Assembly: GCF_964199755.1 (NCBI RefSeq)
Contig: NC_133907.1
Coordinates: 7,011,001 to 7,075,000 of the forward strand
Reading direction: 5' to 3'
DNA: 64,000 bases
Origin: Larus michahellis
Lineage: Eukaryota; Chordata; Aves; Charadriiformes; Laridae
Positions 10,801 through 25,800 of this stretch are shown here, piece by piece. Position numbers and translations under genes: made by a program. Within the stretch, counting starts at the first letter, position 1. Each line of letters begins with the position of its first letter. The notes under the pieces are model-generated. The model ran no database searches. It was not told the DNA's origin and saw only the letters and a list, made by a program, of their open reading frames with translations.

Positions 10801-13800
10801 ACCACAGCAGGACTCACCTGCGTGAGTAAGGACTCCCGGCGCTGTGCGGATGGAACATCGTACATTTCACTCCTGATATTTGGGACTGAAGCCCGGCATG
10901 CTCTCGGGAGAGTAAACAGGTGCTTTTAGGGGGGGGGGAAAAAAAAAACACCACAACAATAATGAGAAAGCCGCTGGGAGCAGGAAGCTCAGGACATCTT
11001 TAAAAACCTCAATTAGTTGAACAGGCCACCATTAGAGTAATCATTCTAAAGTGACTAAAAACCTTTCATCTTTTCACTGATGGCGATAGACTGGGACTGA
11101 CCTTACAAGCAGGCATGGTAGTTTTTCCCCATAGTTCTCCTTTGACAGCATTTCTGCTTTATTTCAGATAAGAATTGGCCCATACAAATCAAAGACAATC
11201 TGCCTTACTAACAGCAAGGGAGGGAAAAGATTTAGAGAAAACCCAGCTCAGTTATCACTTAAATCTTTAGACTACTCAAAAGCAGAACCACTAAAAAAAG
11301 AAAAGTGGGGGAATTTCTACTTCTCCACTCTCACAGAGCCGTTAGGGTCAAGCCATGTTTAGTGGGAGTAAGAGCAGCAAAGAGGTACAAGCTGAAATGC
11401 ATTATTCTGTTGTTACGAAAAACGGACTCATTTGAAAGGAGTAAACATAGTCACCTCCATGTCCTGTCCAGCTCCATAGACAGAGAAGTCTCATCTGGGA
11501 ATTACATTATTTGAGTCAATCACAGACTAATTCTCCTGTTTTCTTAAAACATCATTTTAAGAGCTCTGACCAGATCTGTGGGAGAATTTGCCAAGATGCC
11601 AGAATATGAATGTTGGGAAAGGACTTTTTTTAAAAATCAACCCCAAAAACATGGAGCTTGGATCATTTAGCATAGTTTTAGCCTGGCTCTCCACAGCTAG
11701 TTTATAAATGGAGTATTGTAAACTACTGATCCACAGAAACACTGCCATGTTACAATAAATTATGTAAAACTGGAGGTAGCGTTCTCCATCATGTGAGTGT
11801 TGTGACTAAGTTTAGGGGAAATATGGCAGAGGAACGAGACTCCAGCTTTACAACTGCTTGCTTGTCTTTGTGAGAGCTCTTAGCTCTCATCTGGAGAAAG
11901 GGAACAATGAGCAAACACAACTCCCCTCAGCGCTCTGTGGTATGAGCCATCTCCCTTGCAAACAGAGGCAGAAAAACTTCCCCGTGTAGAAAGGGTAAAA
12001 GCTCAGTGGTATCAAGAAAGCCCTGCTTAGCCCAGGTCCGTTTTCAGATGGACAAATCTTACTCGGTATATAGCAAAAAGGAAACTCACCGAATATCATA
12101 TTTTCCTACCACTTTGAGAACAAATTATTTTAAAATAATTTGTTTTGCAGTAAAGCAAGAAGGTGCCCTGTGTATTAGGCAACAAATAAAGAAGCGACAA
12201 GGCTTTTCTATAGGGTGAAAGCACTTGGGCTCTGAGGGATTTTGTTTTGGTTTATTGCTTTCAGTCCCTCAAAGACTCACAGTGGCTTTCCCCAGCTGCT
12301 CAGAGGACAGCTGGGAATGCCAGGAGCTTTGCCAGTTGTCCCACAGGATCCAGGCAGGGCAATGCAGACCGTTCTGTGCCTGCACAGGCTTTACAGCCCG
12401 AGCCTCCCCGGGCATCCGTGTGTGGCTTGTGAGCACCACAATACGGCTGGTGCAGTGACAGCTGTGATGCTGGGCCAGAGGCAGCTCAGGCAAATCTGAA
12501 CTTCTAAGTAATAAAAGCAGGCTAGGACACTCCCCACCCCCCATCTCTATTAGGGAAAACAAGATCTAAGTACATAAACTCACAAAATGACAGAGAGACA
12601 GGAACAGCCAAGGAGCTCTTCTGTTGGGCCATTCATTCAGATAAAGAATTACAGATGATATTTTCAGCCTGATTTGCTGGCACAACGTGGAGAATTTCTA
12701 TCAATCTCACATTCAATTTGCAAATGCCTTCTTTAGGGTTAGGAATGGGGAGAAATCAGATCACAGCAAGCGCAAAAATATCTTCTGTCACTATTACTCA
12801 GTTTGAGCGTGCAGTTATGGTGACTGTCCACAAAGGCTGAATGTGCAGCTGCAGTGCTGAAAATTGGCTTTCAGTCACCAGAGACGCACCGAGTTTGCCT
12901 GTTTTCCAGCACCCATTTGCCAGACAGAAGGAGCCATCACCTCGGTTTCCATAACTTTCCTTTTAGCAGAGTGGGAAGAAAGGTGGCCAACTGAGCCCAT
13001 AAATCAAAGGATCATTAAATCAGCCTAAAAGGCTATATAGTTCAGGGCTGAATTTCTTTCCTTTTTCAATTAAAATTTCTAACATGATTTTCATACACAG
13101 AATAAAGAACCACCCGGGGCTGAAGAGCTCATGGGACTGAACAGAAACTTGCACTTTAACTCCCTCTCCACCTGATCAATTTACCTTTTATAATAAAAGA
13201 TTCCCCATTCATTTTACGCTGAAGAAAGCACAAGTTTTTGATGTTAAGACAATTGACACAACATTTAGTCAAATTACATGTTCCACGTACATGTTCCATT
13301 TGAACACCCAGTGAAGGGAGAGAGAAGAGGCCAAGTTGGGCAGCTGTAACAAAGCCCTGGAAAGCCAGGTTTGCAATTCCCCTCTGCAACTGGGGGGACC
13401 AGTGGCTGCTGTCATCCCATACACCCCGGTCACTGTCTCAGCAGCAGCAAGAACAGGCTGGGAGAGGAATTGATTCAGGCCATGCAACCAAACCCTGTGC
13501 CCTCCAGCATCTCTAAAATAGGCGCTGCCGCTTTGTGCGAGTGCGGTGACAACCTTGAGTAGCAGAAGAGAGAGGTGGCAGCGCTCTGAGCTTGCTGAGG
13601 TGCTGGAAAATAGTAGAAACCAGACCAAAGGCAGCAATCACACAGCAAAGAGTGATTTTTTTTTTTTTTTAAATTACAAATCATCATCTTGTGCAGATGG
13701 ATGCAGAGACCCCACATACGACTCTGGATAGATGCATGCTGTAGATCAGAGGAGAAAGTTCTATGTTTTGTTATTTTAACTTTGAGGTTGGTTTGTAAAT

Positions 13801-16800
13801 CATTTCTAGATTCTTCCAAACAAATGGTATATTCTTTACTTCCTGCCCTATTTTACAGCTGCTTTAAACTGTCAAAAAAGTGAGTGACTACAGAACATAG
13901 AGACTCTCATCTGTTGCCCAGAGCAGCATTTCTCACATAAAGCTATAAACTGTAGTAGAATTGATGGGAGTTTCCTAAACACCATTTATTTGAAGGGCTT
14001 TGCTGCAAATTCCACTGAAATGCTCAGGCTGATAGCCTTTATTATTTTCCCCACTTCCCAATGACTGTTTTAATGATAACATTTGTTACTTTTATAGCTG
14101 CTTATATTTTTACCTGGCTTGTTGAGCTTTTGGTCCTTTCACTGAGCAGCTGTGCGGCCAAGGCTGGTACCTGGTAGATTCCTTGGGCAGGTTGGGTAGA
14201 GACCTTGGCTGGTGATTTAACCCACCCCTCCATCTTCTCATAGGTAGACGATAATACAGTAGGCTTGGGGATGGAGGGAACCTGGTAAATGTTCTGTTGG
14301 CCTGCTGGCGACTCTGCAGAGTCGCTTCGGGTGGAAGGAGGCAGGAGGACAGCCTGAGAGGTGGCGAGGAGCTGGAGGCGGTTAGCGGGGGCCAGGCCCT
14401 GCCTGCCGTGGAGGGAGCATTTCCACCAGCCATCACTGCCAAGGACGTTTTGGTCCAGAACCGTCAGGATGTCTCCTTTGCGGAAGGCCAGCTCATCTGA
14501 GCACTCCGCCTTGTTGTCATATAGCGCCTTCGCCAAGGTATTCTGGAGAGAGAAAAACACCGGCATTGCACTGTAACACCAATACAAGTCATAGAGTTGT
14601 CGAATCATTTTGGTTGGAAAAGACCTTTAAGATCATCAAGTCCAACCGTTAACCCAGCACTGCCAAATTACCACTAAACCATGTCCCTCAGCAGCACATC
14701 TACACATCTTTTAAATACTTCCAGGAATGGTGACTCAACCACTTCCCTGAGCAGCCTGTTCCAATGCTTGATAACTCTTTTGGTGAATAAATTTTTCCTA
14801 ATACCCAATCTAAACCTCCCGTGGCACAAAAATGTTAATTAGTTTCCAGTTTGGTGTTCATCTCCACCTTAATTTCAACTTAGTTCAAGTCCACCAGTTT
14901 TCACATTAAACACTTCTCAGAGCACTGGTTTCAGAGAGTTAAACATTTGCAGCCTGTGTCTGCTATCCTCAGTGCAGTAGAGAAGTAGATCGTCATAATA
15001 CTGCAATACGTTTCTTCACCACCTTTCCCTCCAAGGCTCTTGCAGAGCATTGTTAATGTTCATTACTTGGAAAAATAGGTGATTTTTCCCACTGGCATTC
15101 TGGGAATTCTTTGTCAGAACCTGCAGAGAAAATGCATCCACCATCCAAAAATAAAACACAACTTGTGCCTCCCTGCCTGCTACCCACGTTGTCTGAGGAC
15201 TTCAGCTGCACATGAGAAAGACTTTTTTTTTTTAGGTAAGAAATAATTAAAGTTGCTTATTTTCCTTTAATTCCCCCCCGCCAAGAGCCTTGTGAAGGCA
15301 GACCTCCCAGTATCATCAGCGCTAAGGGGGTGAATAAGCACCCAGTAACACCAGTGGCGGAAATACTGCTGAAGAGCCACGGTGGGCTGCAGTACGTCTG
15401 GAGACCCAGACTCCAGCTAGCTGTGTCCGTGTCCACCCCAGACTAGAAAGTCAGATTCTACTGATTCAGAGCATCCCAGGCTAATGATTTATGTGACACA
15501 TTAGCTCAGGGAAACATCTAATTATCCACACAGTGACACCAAACAAATAGCTCTGCTGGCTCGTAAGTCTTCACGGCAGGTCACTGTGTTTCTGAGCTTA
15601 TTTTCAGGTAAGGGCACCCAAAACTGTGTCTGCGGTTTTCTCCATCACACAGACATCACCTGTATCTGACTATTTCTGTCTCCAGTATATCTTTCAGCAT
15701 CTTCATAGAATGCTCTTATTGTAATTTTTTTTAGACAGGAAACTAAGGAAGAGTAGAGTAAGCAGCTTTCCTAAGATCACAGAAAACCTATGAGATAGCA
15801 AATATTCGTGTTTCCCAGCTTCTTCACCACAGGGCAGCCCTACCTGTCTCAGCTGAAGCCCATAAGTTTCTGGCAATCATGAGTGTGTAGATCACCATGT
15901 TTTATTTTTAGCCTATTTATTTTGGGTATTTGCTTACTCATTACAAGATGACAGTTAAAAGAACGAGAAGCAGCAGCAGCAGGTAGCTTTATTCACCCGA
16001 GGCATTTGTGCAAAGGGTAGAGAGCACTGTGGACCTAGTGGTTTTCAGTACAAGATACCGTTGCTTTCAGCTTTAAAATGAGACCGACTGCTTCCCAGTC
16101 AGCAGGACGCTGGCTGCGTTTCAGCATTAGTTTCTTATCAGAAAGTGCAAGTAGTGTCCAAAGAGATAGTACCCAAATAGGAAACATGATGCCTTGTATT
16201 TTTGTCCAGAGCATTTGCTGCAAAGCAACAGCCGGCATGACCTTGCAGCAGAAGAAAAACAATTTGTCAGCTGAGCTGATGAGAGCGGCCTGTTGTTAGC
16301 AGCATGCGTTTCTTCATCAGGGTGGCCATGAACAATGGCCTGTTTATGATACATGGGCTTGTCCAGCAGCAGCTGCCAGAGATGGACAACGGTCCCATTT
16401 ACCTTATGTCCCAGCCTGGTTAAAACAATCTCCTTGCCTTGAACATGGGAGCCCACTTTCTATTTGGACAATGCCAAATGCTCTGAGCCACCTGTGTTGA
16501 TGCCAGGCCTTCAGGAATCCCACCACAAAGTGCTGGGTTTGGGCTTCACACGACATTGTTGCAATTGTGAAAAAAGGAAAAGAGCCAACTTTTCCTATTA
16601 TTCGTCAGCAACGCTTCCAGATCCGGCCTAACATTTGATCCCTTCTTGCTGGGCACTGTACAGATACTCGGAAAGACAGACGCTCTTCTTCAGGCCTGAG
16701 GAGGATGGGCAGAGGGACACTGGTCCTTCTGCAAACGGGCGACTGAAATGTGAAGAGCCTTATCCAGGCGCACGCAGGAAATGGGTGGCAGAGCCAGGAA

Positions 16801-19800
16801 GCCCCAACTCAGGAACTGAGTCCAGTGCATGAGACAACAAGACCGACCTTCCCAGTTGCACCAACACAAATAAGAGGAAAATTTAGCTCACAGCGTGGTT
16901 TTAACAGGCATCTGGATGCTGACATTCCCCCAGCTAATTCTTTCTTGTGGAAACAGTACACTAAACACATTATTGGGCATAATTAATTAATCAATGCATG
17001 AAGCTAGGCAAGTCTAATTTCAAATCTCATTTGTTTTAGAGTAAATATGCTGATTTTCACTGGGTCAGAATTTGGCCTGTACACATCAGTGAGAATTTCT
17101 GCAAGTAAGTGCTGTAGACTACAACCTAAGTTATGCGGAGTGAGGGGGCACTCCTCCCATCAGTGATGCTTCAGCAACAAGAAAACGCAACTGCAGCAGG
17201 TATTAGCAAGAGAAATAATTCAAAGTATTCTCCCATCTCTTTTCCTAGACGTTGCTAGGTCTGCTCTGGGGCAAAACAAGTGAAGCGAGAGAACAGCCAG
17301 GTCAGTGAAAGCTCCATTCAACAGCAAAGGTATTCCACAGAAGGGATGCCAAAGTTCAACTGACCAACAATTCATTCGCAAAGTCAGATGCGTATGTTCA
17401 GGGGCGCTCACATGGAATGAAAAGTTAAGTTTTAAACTTGCAGCATGAAAGTCATAAACCTTTGCAACAGAGGGGTCTCTTCACTTGAAGCACAACAGTC
17501 ATCCCTTTGGTTTTGCCTGTAAAGCTGTGCAGGCATCCAAAGCCGAGTAGCCCACAGTGAGATACCAACCCAAAGCAGAGCACAGCGGTTCCAATTTTGA
17601 AAGGTGGTCTCTGATTTGTGGAGCTCAAATTAGGGCATGTGGGCTCACATCTGTAGGCAACACAGTCTGTTTCTGAGACTACTCAGAAATAGGCTAACAC
17701 CTAACACAGTATTTCTGAGAATACTCAGAAACCTTTGAAATAATTTCAACTGCAAGCCAAGCAGGGGATAAGGTGAAAAAAAACAAAAAAACAAAAGAGC
17801 CCAAAAAAACCCAAAACACTGTGGAAAAACTGACCTAGTTAGAACAACAAGTCTGTTTATAGATCATCTCATATCCCAATTGTAGGGCTGGAATCCAAAA
17901 AATTAAGAAGTTGTATAGAGAAATGATAGAGACAGGCCCCAACCTCCAGACTATAGAATATGAATGAATTAGAAGACTGTCAGACCTCTGCAGGTCAGCA
18001 GAGCTCTCAAACAGCAGAGGGGAAAAAGAAAAAAAAAAAAGAAAGAAAAGCAAAGGTTCTTCTATCCAAGGCAGTGCTAAATTAAATTTCAAGTTGCAGG
18101 ACACACGGTCAGTATTATAGAGTTGGAGAGCAAATCTTTTCCATCCACTCTCAGTTTCAGAATTGCGTAAGTGCACAGCAACATCATGCAGTTCTTCATG
18201 TTTGCCTGTCAGGAGTACCAGCCCATCACTGGCACAGTCACCCAGCCACCGGTACAGTTCCGGGTGACAGTGAAAGGCATTATGATCTAACTGGCCTGCA
18301 GGCCTTGGTGACATTTTTCGGTACATTTTTTAAAGGCTACAGAAACTTAGGAAGGTATTTTAATGAAGATTTCTTATCCTTTTGACTTAGAACTAGTCTC
18401 TGAAAGAAATTATAAAAGGAATTTATAAAAGCCTCTTGTTGCAGTGCAATATGAGGATGCAATTAAAAAAAAAAATCCAACCACTAAGAAAAAACAAAAA
18501 TCCAACACCTTCCCCAAACAGACGACTCTGTGTATTTTCAGTGCCCGCCGCCTGGCAGAAAGTTGCAGCAATACATTGAAAAACCAATACGAGCAGCACC
18601 ACACCACTGAAATAACTTCATGTCTGCTGAATTCTAGTCTCCCCAAAAACACAGAAGGAGGAACATTTTCACAAGGTATAAAAACAACAGGTCAAATGGG
18701 TCTGCCTTTATATTTTCCCCTGTTCTCCTTTGCTTCTCTATTTACAGGACTACTAAGTAAGTCCCCTTTATTTCTTGTTTCCTTACCAAGCATTCTGATG
18801 GCTCACCCAGCCTCTCAGGACCTGAGCACACTGGGGCTGGTCTGGAAGAGACCTGTGAACCATTTCTTTTATGTAGGGCTATTGCCAAAGGAACATAGGC
18901 AATACCATTCCTATAAGCTCCATTAGTTTTTCGGAGTCCCGGCTGTGGATTCAACAAGCATTAGCCCAGGATGCTGAAGCAGATGTTGAAAAAAAAAAAA
19001 ATCACTCTAATACTGGTAAAACTGTAACAAACCCACAGCAATGCTTGGCATCACAGCTGCTGATGCGTTTAGCTATTTTATAGGATATACCTAAAAGCAA
19101 GCACTGAACTAGCTGGCTTCGGTACTGGAAAGCGCAGTAGTTCTGTCAGCGAAGAGCTTGCTCTGGGTTAGCTGATTGCTAGTGGAGTTTGGTGTGGTAC
19201 TGAACCCCATGGTGCCAGAAGAACCTGCTGGAGCCACCGAGCTGGCTCAGTTTGGAAAGCTAAATTGGTTATATCCATGTTCCACTGGAGCTTAACCCCC
19301 AGCAATACTCCCACGAGGAGGGTATGGCCACGCTGAGGAAACCAAAGCACTGCGAGGTTGGGCAAGGAACTGCCACTCTCCCATCTGTGCCACGTCCCCT
19401 GCTGACAACCAGCCCACGTCCCACGGGCTCCATCTGCTCGTATGAAGAAATAGAGTTACTGAGGAGCCACTGGAGTTACTGGATGCCAAATCTGTTACAA
19501 TTTGCTTTCCAAAGAAATCTCATTTTTTGAGACACTTTTAAGAGAACTCATTCCAGGCCGTTGATTTTGTGATCCCAATAACAGCAGGAACAATTTTATA
19601 GACAAAACTTACAGGAGGTATAAACCCGTAGGTGTGTGTGAGTGCTTGATCCAACCACAGTAGAGATGGCCAAGCTCTACCAAGTCCCTCTCCAGTCACA
19701 TGGAGTGAGGTTATCTGCAGTACAGGCTCTGGCTTATCTAATGTGGGGCTATTTGTCAGAAACCGGGCCCTATCTACACTTTCAGCTGCCTAGGACATAT

Positions 19801-22800
19801 GTAAAGAATCACTGTGGCAGCCCCTTTCTATCATGTAAGCAGAAGCATCTCTGACCTGCCATTAACTATAAACAAGTACTGCATTCCCAGGATCGCAGAG
19901 ACCTTGCGGGATGCTTAGCTTAGGAGGAAGCTGTGCTTCGGGACCAATGGGATCTGCATTTTTTCTTTATTACCAGAGGAGCGGAAACTGGCTGTCTAAC
20001 GCTATCATCCACAAAATGCCATCTAGGGCCAGCTGTGTATAGTTCTTCATTATTTTATGCGATCTCGTTAACGTGTCCTTACAATAACCAACATGCAATA
20101 AGTACTAAAGCAACACAAATGAGATCAAAGTGTTGGTTGTTTTTCCTTCTTTGACATTCGTTGCTTCTTCCCTGTCAGCAGCCCTGAAAAAAGCCTCCCA
20201 AGACACAGAACATCTTAAAAGCCAGTTCACGGCCCCACGAGAAGGCACCTCAGCAGACAGCGCCGCTATTCTCCTCTCACTGAGCATCTCTCACTGACGA
20301 TGACAGAGCACAGACATAGAGAACTGCCTTGCGTCCTCCGCAACCTCCTCCCGAGACACTCCTCCCCCATGCAGAGTCCGTGACCTCGCGAGAGCAATGC
20401 ACATTAGTCACATATCTTGAGCCAACCTTACTGAAAGGATTTGCAATACAAGACCTCGGGTAACACAGGTTCGGTTAACTTAGGTATGAAGAACAGTTTT
20501 TGTGTAGCTGGGAGCGTCTCTCCTTTTATCGGACTGTAGATCAGATGTTACGATAGTAACTCCCCCTACAAATCTGACTTTCTACATCTTTATAGTTTGT
20601 GTATCCTTCCCCAGCAACGCTCCCACTGCAAAACCTAACAGCCCTTGGGAGTCTTCCGAATGAAAGCTGTTAACTCCTGTTTATTAATGAGGAGAGGGAA
20701 AATTTTAATTAGAAGTCAGTAAAGCTGCTAATTATACAAATTTGTACAATTCTATAATATAAAATTCTATAACCTCAAAATGGGAGGCTGACACCTGTGC
20801 TCTATATACACACAATAAATCCCTGTGATAAGGCAAAGAAACCCCACTGGTACCAAAATCTTCTGGTCCCTCTCCTATCGCAGTCCCTATCATCAGTACT
20901 TTGCAACAGAAAAAACCCACCCTCATAAAACGTATGCAGGTGCTGCTGGAAAAATCCTTCACAACTATCAAATGATGATCCGAGCATCTTGCCTGCAAGC
21001 CTGCCAAAATTATTTCCGTACTCCCCTCTTCCCACTCAGCTTGTGTTTGGAAACTCCAATTCACTACTACAATCACATACTATTTCGTGCGATACGTAGG
21101 AACTGTAGTACTTCACAGCACTTCGCATAACAATAAATTAATATATTTCATCTATTGTCTTAAATTTGCTTCTTAAAAAAAATCTATTGAATAATCTAAA
21201 AAAATAGATGGTTTTAATCATGAGAGTTTTTATGGAGGAAGATAAATATTTCTCAGCTGCATTTTGCACATAAAAAAAATATTAGTAAGCACTTTTACTG
21301 CAGGAAAATGGGACTTAAAATATTTGAGAAGGAAAAGATACGACTAAAGGCAGCAGGCTGTGTTTGCTAAACAGTTATGTTCATGCATCAGTAACACCCT
21401 CTGACATGTTTACAGAACTGTTTCCAGTTAATCTCCTCACCTCCCAGCAAAGCTGGAGAAATAAACATTCTCCATCGCGCCGGGAGCTGGGAACGTGCTT
21501 CCCAAAGCGGTCCCTTGTAAATGGCAGGCCACGGTGAGTCAATTTAAGTTTTGCCCAATTCAGCTCATTGTGGAGAGGTTTCACATGGTCAACATACACA
21601 GAAGACAGACGAATTTGCCTTAAATGCCCAGATCTTCACTTGCACGTATCTTCCTTGTAGCCGTGGGCTTTGCATTGGATGTGCTACATTTTCTGTGACT
21701 TGCAGAAGGTCCTTCAACTGCATTTTTTTTTTTTTGCATAATTTCAAAAATAAGCATTCTTGTTATACAGAAGTTTCAGATGTTTTTGTACAACCTTCAA
21801 CAGGGAATGGATGCCAGGACTTGCTTTTATTGCCTATTCAACAGGTTAATTGATTTTTGGAGGGTGGAACCAGGGGCTAATCATGAGGTTTTAGGTTGTG
21901 AATGGTCAAGTGAGTTTTTGATAAAAATAAAGAACAACGAGTTTCTAAACTTCAGGCAGAACCACCTACATGGAAATTGTGCAGCTTCACACTTGTCAGT
22001 GCTGCAGGGGTGGGAATTACGAGCCAGTTCTGTTAGTTTTCCCCAAACTCCCTTTTCTCCACAAATGAAGTTAATCAAGTTCTAGCTGTGTTAAATCAGT
22101 TTTCAGTGCAATCAGGATTTCATTCCCATTTGTAGCATTTTTGCATGTGTGCTCTTATGCCCAAGTTCAAGGAAAAATAAACTGCCATTTCTGATACTTA
22201 AAAACTGAATAAGTGTGAATTTCTGGGTTTGGGTTCCTCCTACTATCCAAAGGTTTTTGCCCATGTGCATTAAGTTACATCACTTTTTTGACTTTTCTAA
22301 ACCTTTTAGTATCTCAAGCACATTTTACTACAACATTTATTTCCAAACACGGATTTAAAGATACAGAAGAGTCTGATGAGTATGAGTTTCCTTCTCCTGC
22401 CTCACACACAAGAGCTGCTTCACACAGAGCCATCAGAGCAGGGTTGTTGCTCTCCTTCCTCCGCCCGTCCGGGGAACGGGCGAGAAATTTCCAGGACAGG
22501 TTGTCAGGAGCAAAGAGCAAGTTTTTCATTTGCGGTGACAGCTGTATATTCTTCCTCCTGGGTGCAGGCGCGCGTTGGGATGCTGTCCCTGCATCCATCC
22601 CATCTGACCTGCGGCAGAGTTTCTGCCCATCCCCTGGATGCGAGGGAAGAGGCAGAGGCTCCGGGGGGGTGTTCTCTGATTCATAATGAATCAGCGACAC
22701 CGCAACTCCCAAACGCTGCTGCTTCCTCCAGCTCTCACACTCCAGTTATCTGCCCAAAAACGTTAATTTTTTTTTTTTTTTAAGACCACCCTTTTGGACA

Positions 22801-25800
22801 AAGCTTCATTTATCTAAAGTTTTAACATTTCTCTGGGAAGAGAAGGGGGTGGATTTCCCCGTGCCCTAATCCCTGGCTGTGTCACCGCTCCCGGGCGGCA
22901 GCTGAACGCTGCCCTGTCATTAAGGCACTCGGTGACCGCACAGACCCTGCCCCGAGTCCCAGCTGCCAGGGATCAGCTGTACCCTCAGCCTGAAGGGCCC
23001 GGGCAGCCTCACAGCCAAAGAAATCCTGCCCAGCACAAAGCAAGCTGATGGAAGGCATCTGTGCACCCTGTGCTGGAGATCTGGGCCAAAACATTAACGT
23101 AGGACTATAAAGTGGATTTCCTCCATCTACTTATTCCCCCCTCCTCCCAGAGCAGAGCAGTATTTCCTAAAAATGAGCACAGCCACCACTCCTTTCCTCT
23201 TTTGAGCTGCCATTCTCTTTGCAGAGAGCGCTGCAGGACGTGGTCAGTCGTTATCCGAGAGCACACAGGCTTTCCCAGGCTCACAGAACTCATGTTGAAA
23301 TTACTTGGCATTTTCTTCATCAAAGGGTGACTCAAGTTGTTAAAACATTTCCAGACCCATTTCCTAGTAGTCAGCATGAAAAACCACATAATCTTTTCTG
23401 AGATAACGTATAACTGAAGTGTTAATCATTTAAGCTCATTATTTCCAAGAAAATACAGAAAGCAAGGGATGCTCTAATGGCCAGGGTCATTCATAGTAAG
23501 CTTTTTAATAAGGTACATTATCACTTAATATGTATGGTACAAAACCTTACCCTTCTTAATCACACTGCTGTTCTTGGTAAATCATTTTTTTCAGGTTAAC
23601 TTGGATTGCATGAAAAAAATTAAGACCACATGCTCTGTTAGTAACACGCAAACAGGATCAACAGCACACTTTGAAAAGCGACCCTCCTGCAGACGCGGAT
23701 TTCACACTACCCACACTTCCACTACAAATGAAACAAGCAAAGCCCTTAAATCAAGCGCAACAGAAATAAAATAACCCAGTACTTACATTGACCTTCATTT
23801 TGCTGTCTCCTGCTTCCCTGTTACTCCATCCCCTCAGGAGGCGGCTGTGACCCCCCCAGCCAGGTTGAGCAGAGGAGGCAGGAGCAGCGGAGGCGCTGGC
23901 TGGAAGCCCCGAGAGCAAATGCCCAACCTCCTTCCACCTCCTGCTGCATTTGCTGGGAGCCCCCAAGGAGAGCAGCTATTGGGGACGAAGGGAGCTAATT
24001 ATGTAGCAAAATTATCTCCAGGGTGCAATTGGCCTGCAGCTGCTGATGCTAATGAGGGCCTGGTGCAGGACACACAGATGTCCCCACTGCAGAGCCCCCC
24101 CCCGGGAAATGCCTTTTCTGCTTTGCAACTGCATCTGACCAGGAAAACCCAGGGCTGTGGGGGTGAACCAGAACGCCAGGATTGGATTTTAAAGCAGTTT
24201 TGCAGAATCATTTTTTACCCCTGTTGTTTGTTTGTTTGTTTTTTAACTTAATAGTGGTTTGGTATAATTTGAAATTTTCACGTTCAAGTCCCTAGAAAAC
24301 GGAACAGATGCCCTTTGTAGTTATGGAAATCACTGCAAAATAATCACGCTCTTCAGGGGCAGAAAACCTGAGGAGGAAAGCTAAACATTAACGGCAGCTG
24401 AAGGGCTTTGTTTCTTTGATTACTTAAAAAAATTCTTTAATGTTATTAAATAATAGTGTTGTTTAAAATTATCCATAATTCCTGTTTGCTCAGAACAGCT
24501 CTGCCCAGGTTATGCTTATGCAAATGCACAGGTTTTACCGCTTTGTACTTGTGAATATCTTGAGGTTTGCAAACTTTTACTGGTTTTGCCTTTGTACGTT
24601 CTGCCTTTTCTCTGGCAAAAGCCTTTTCCTTCCTCTTTCCACGGTAGCTTCAAGATGAAATTAGACGCTCACTCCCAAACCCACAATCACGTAACTAGAA
24701 AAGCAATGCTTCTTGAATAGAAAATGCTGAATTGAAAATGCTTTCTCAACAAAATCCACACCTCAGAGCTGGGGCTGGGAGCAGACAAGCAGCGAACCCC
24801 GTTGTCCAAATGGGAAAGAATTCCTGGCACAAAGCAGCTCATTTGAATGCCTTTGGGGTTTTTGTTTTCTCTCTTTTTTTTTTAATATTACTACCAGCAG
24901 TTTCACTAGTTTGAACACTCCACGCAGAGATAAGAGCAGCCCTTCATTTGCTACCGTGGAATTATTCAGGTGCTACCAGCGTTTGAAACCAGCCAGAAAT
25001 ACAAATAACAAAGCCAGAACTCGTGTCCACAAGAATATTTTCAAATACAATTAAATGTTCTCTTGAATTAATCCCAGACAGGCCCGCTGCCGTGCCGGGG
25101 CAGGGACACCCTCTGCTGACCCACGTCGGGACAGGGACCCCCTAAGGGACGGGGGCCATGGTGTCCCATGCTGGGACAGGGATGGAGGAGTGGAGAAATC
25201 CAGGCAATAATCAGGGAGCAGCAGCATCGGGCAGGGGTCTTTTCCCCAGCCCCAACCTCCTGTGCCACCGTCACCTCCCTGAAGGAACTGGGGCGGGCTG
25301 GGTGTACCCCGCAGGAAAATAAGGCAAGTTGAGACTCGGGAGGGGGAGGAAAGGTGTTCACTTAAGTGCTTGCTTAATTGTTTATGGTTTATTCTCTCTC
25401 AGTCATCCAAATCAGTGATTAGAAGTTTGTGTTACCTGGCAATAAATTACATGAGGTGAAAATTCCCTGGGTCGAGACCGTTTTGTCCATGGCAGAACTA
25501 AAGTGTTACCTCTGAGATTCGCCCAGGAAAGCTGGGCATCGCGTCTGCCTCCAGCCACCTGCGTCCCTGAGAATCGCCCCAAACTTAGCGTCCGAGGCCT
25601 GGGAAAACGGAGACTTCACCATTCTCACCAGTATTTCCTCTTGGCTAGTTAAGTAACTCTTAGCTCAATATATTAGCTCTGGCAAATCCTACTTTGAAAC
25701 ACCAGTTTTCTCCCAAATGGTGTTGGAGGTGGAGACCGGGGGTGGCAGCGGCTGTAGGTGCAGAGGAGCGCACAGAAACATCCACACTGTCCTTCACACA

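Noticed and set aside
24205-24245. Possible microsatellite or regulatory element (TTTG)n
   Set aside because: Only about four units followed by a T run; an ordinary simple repeat.
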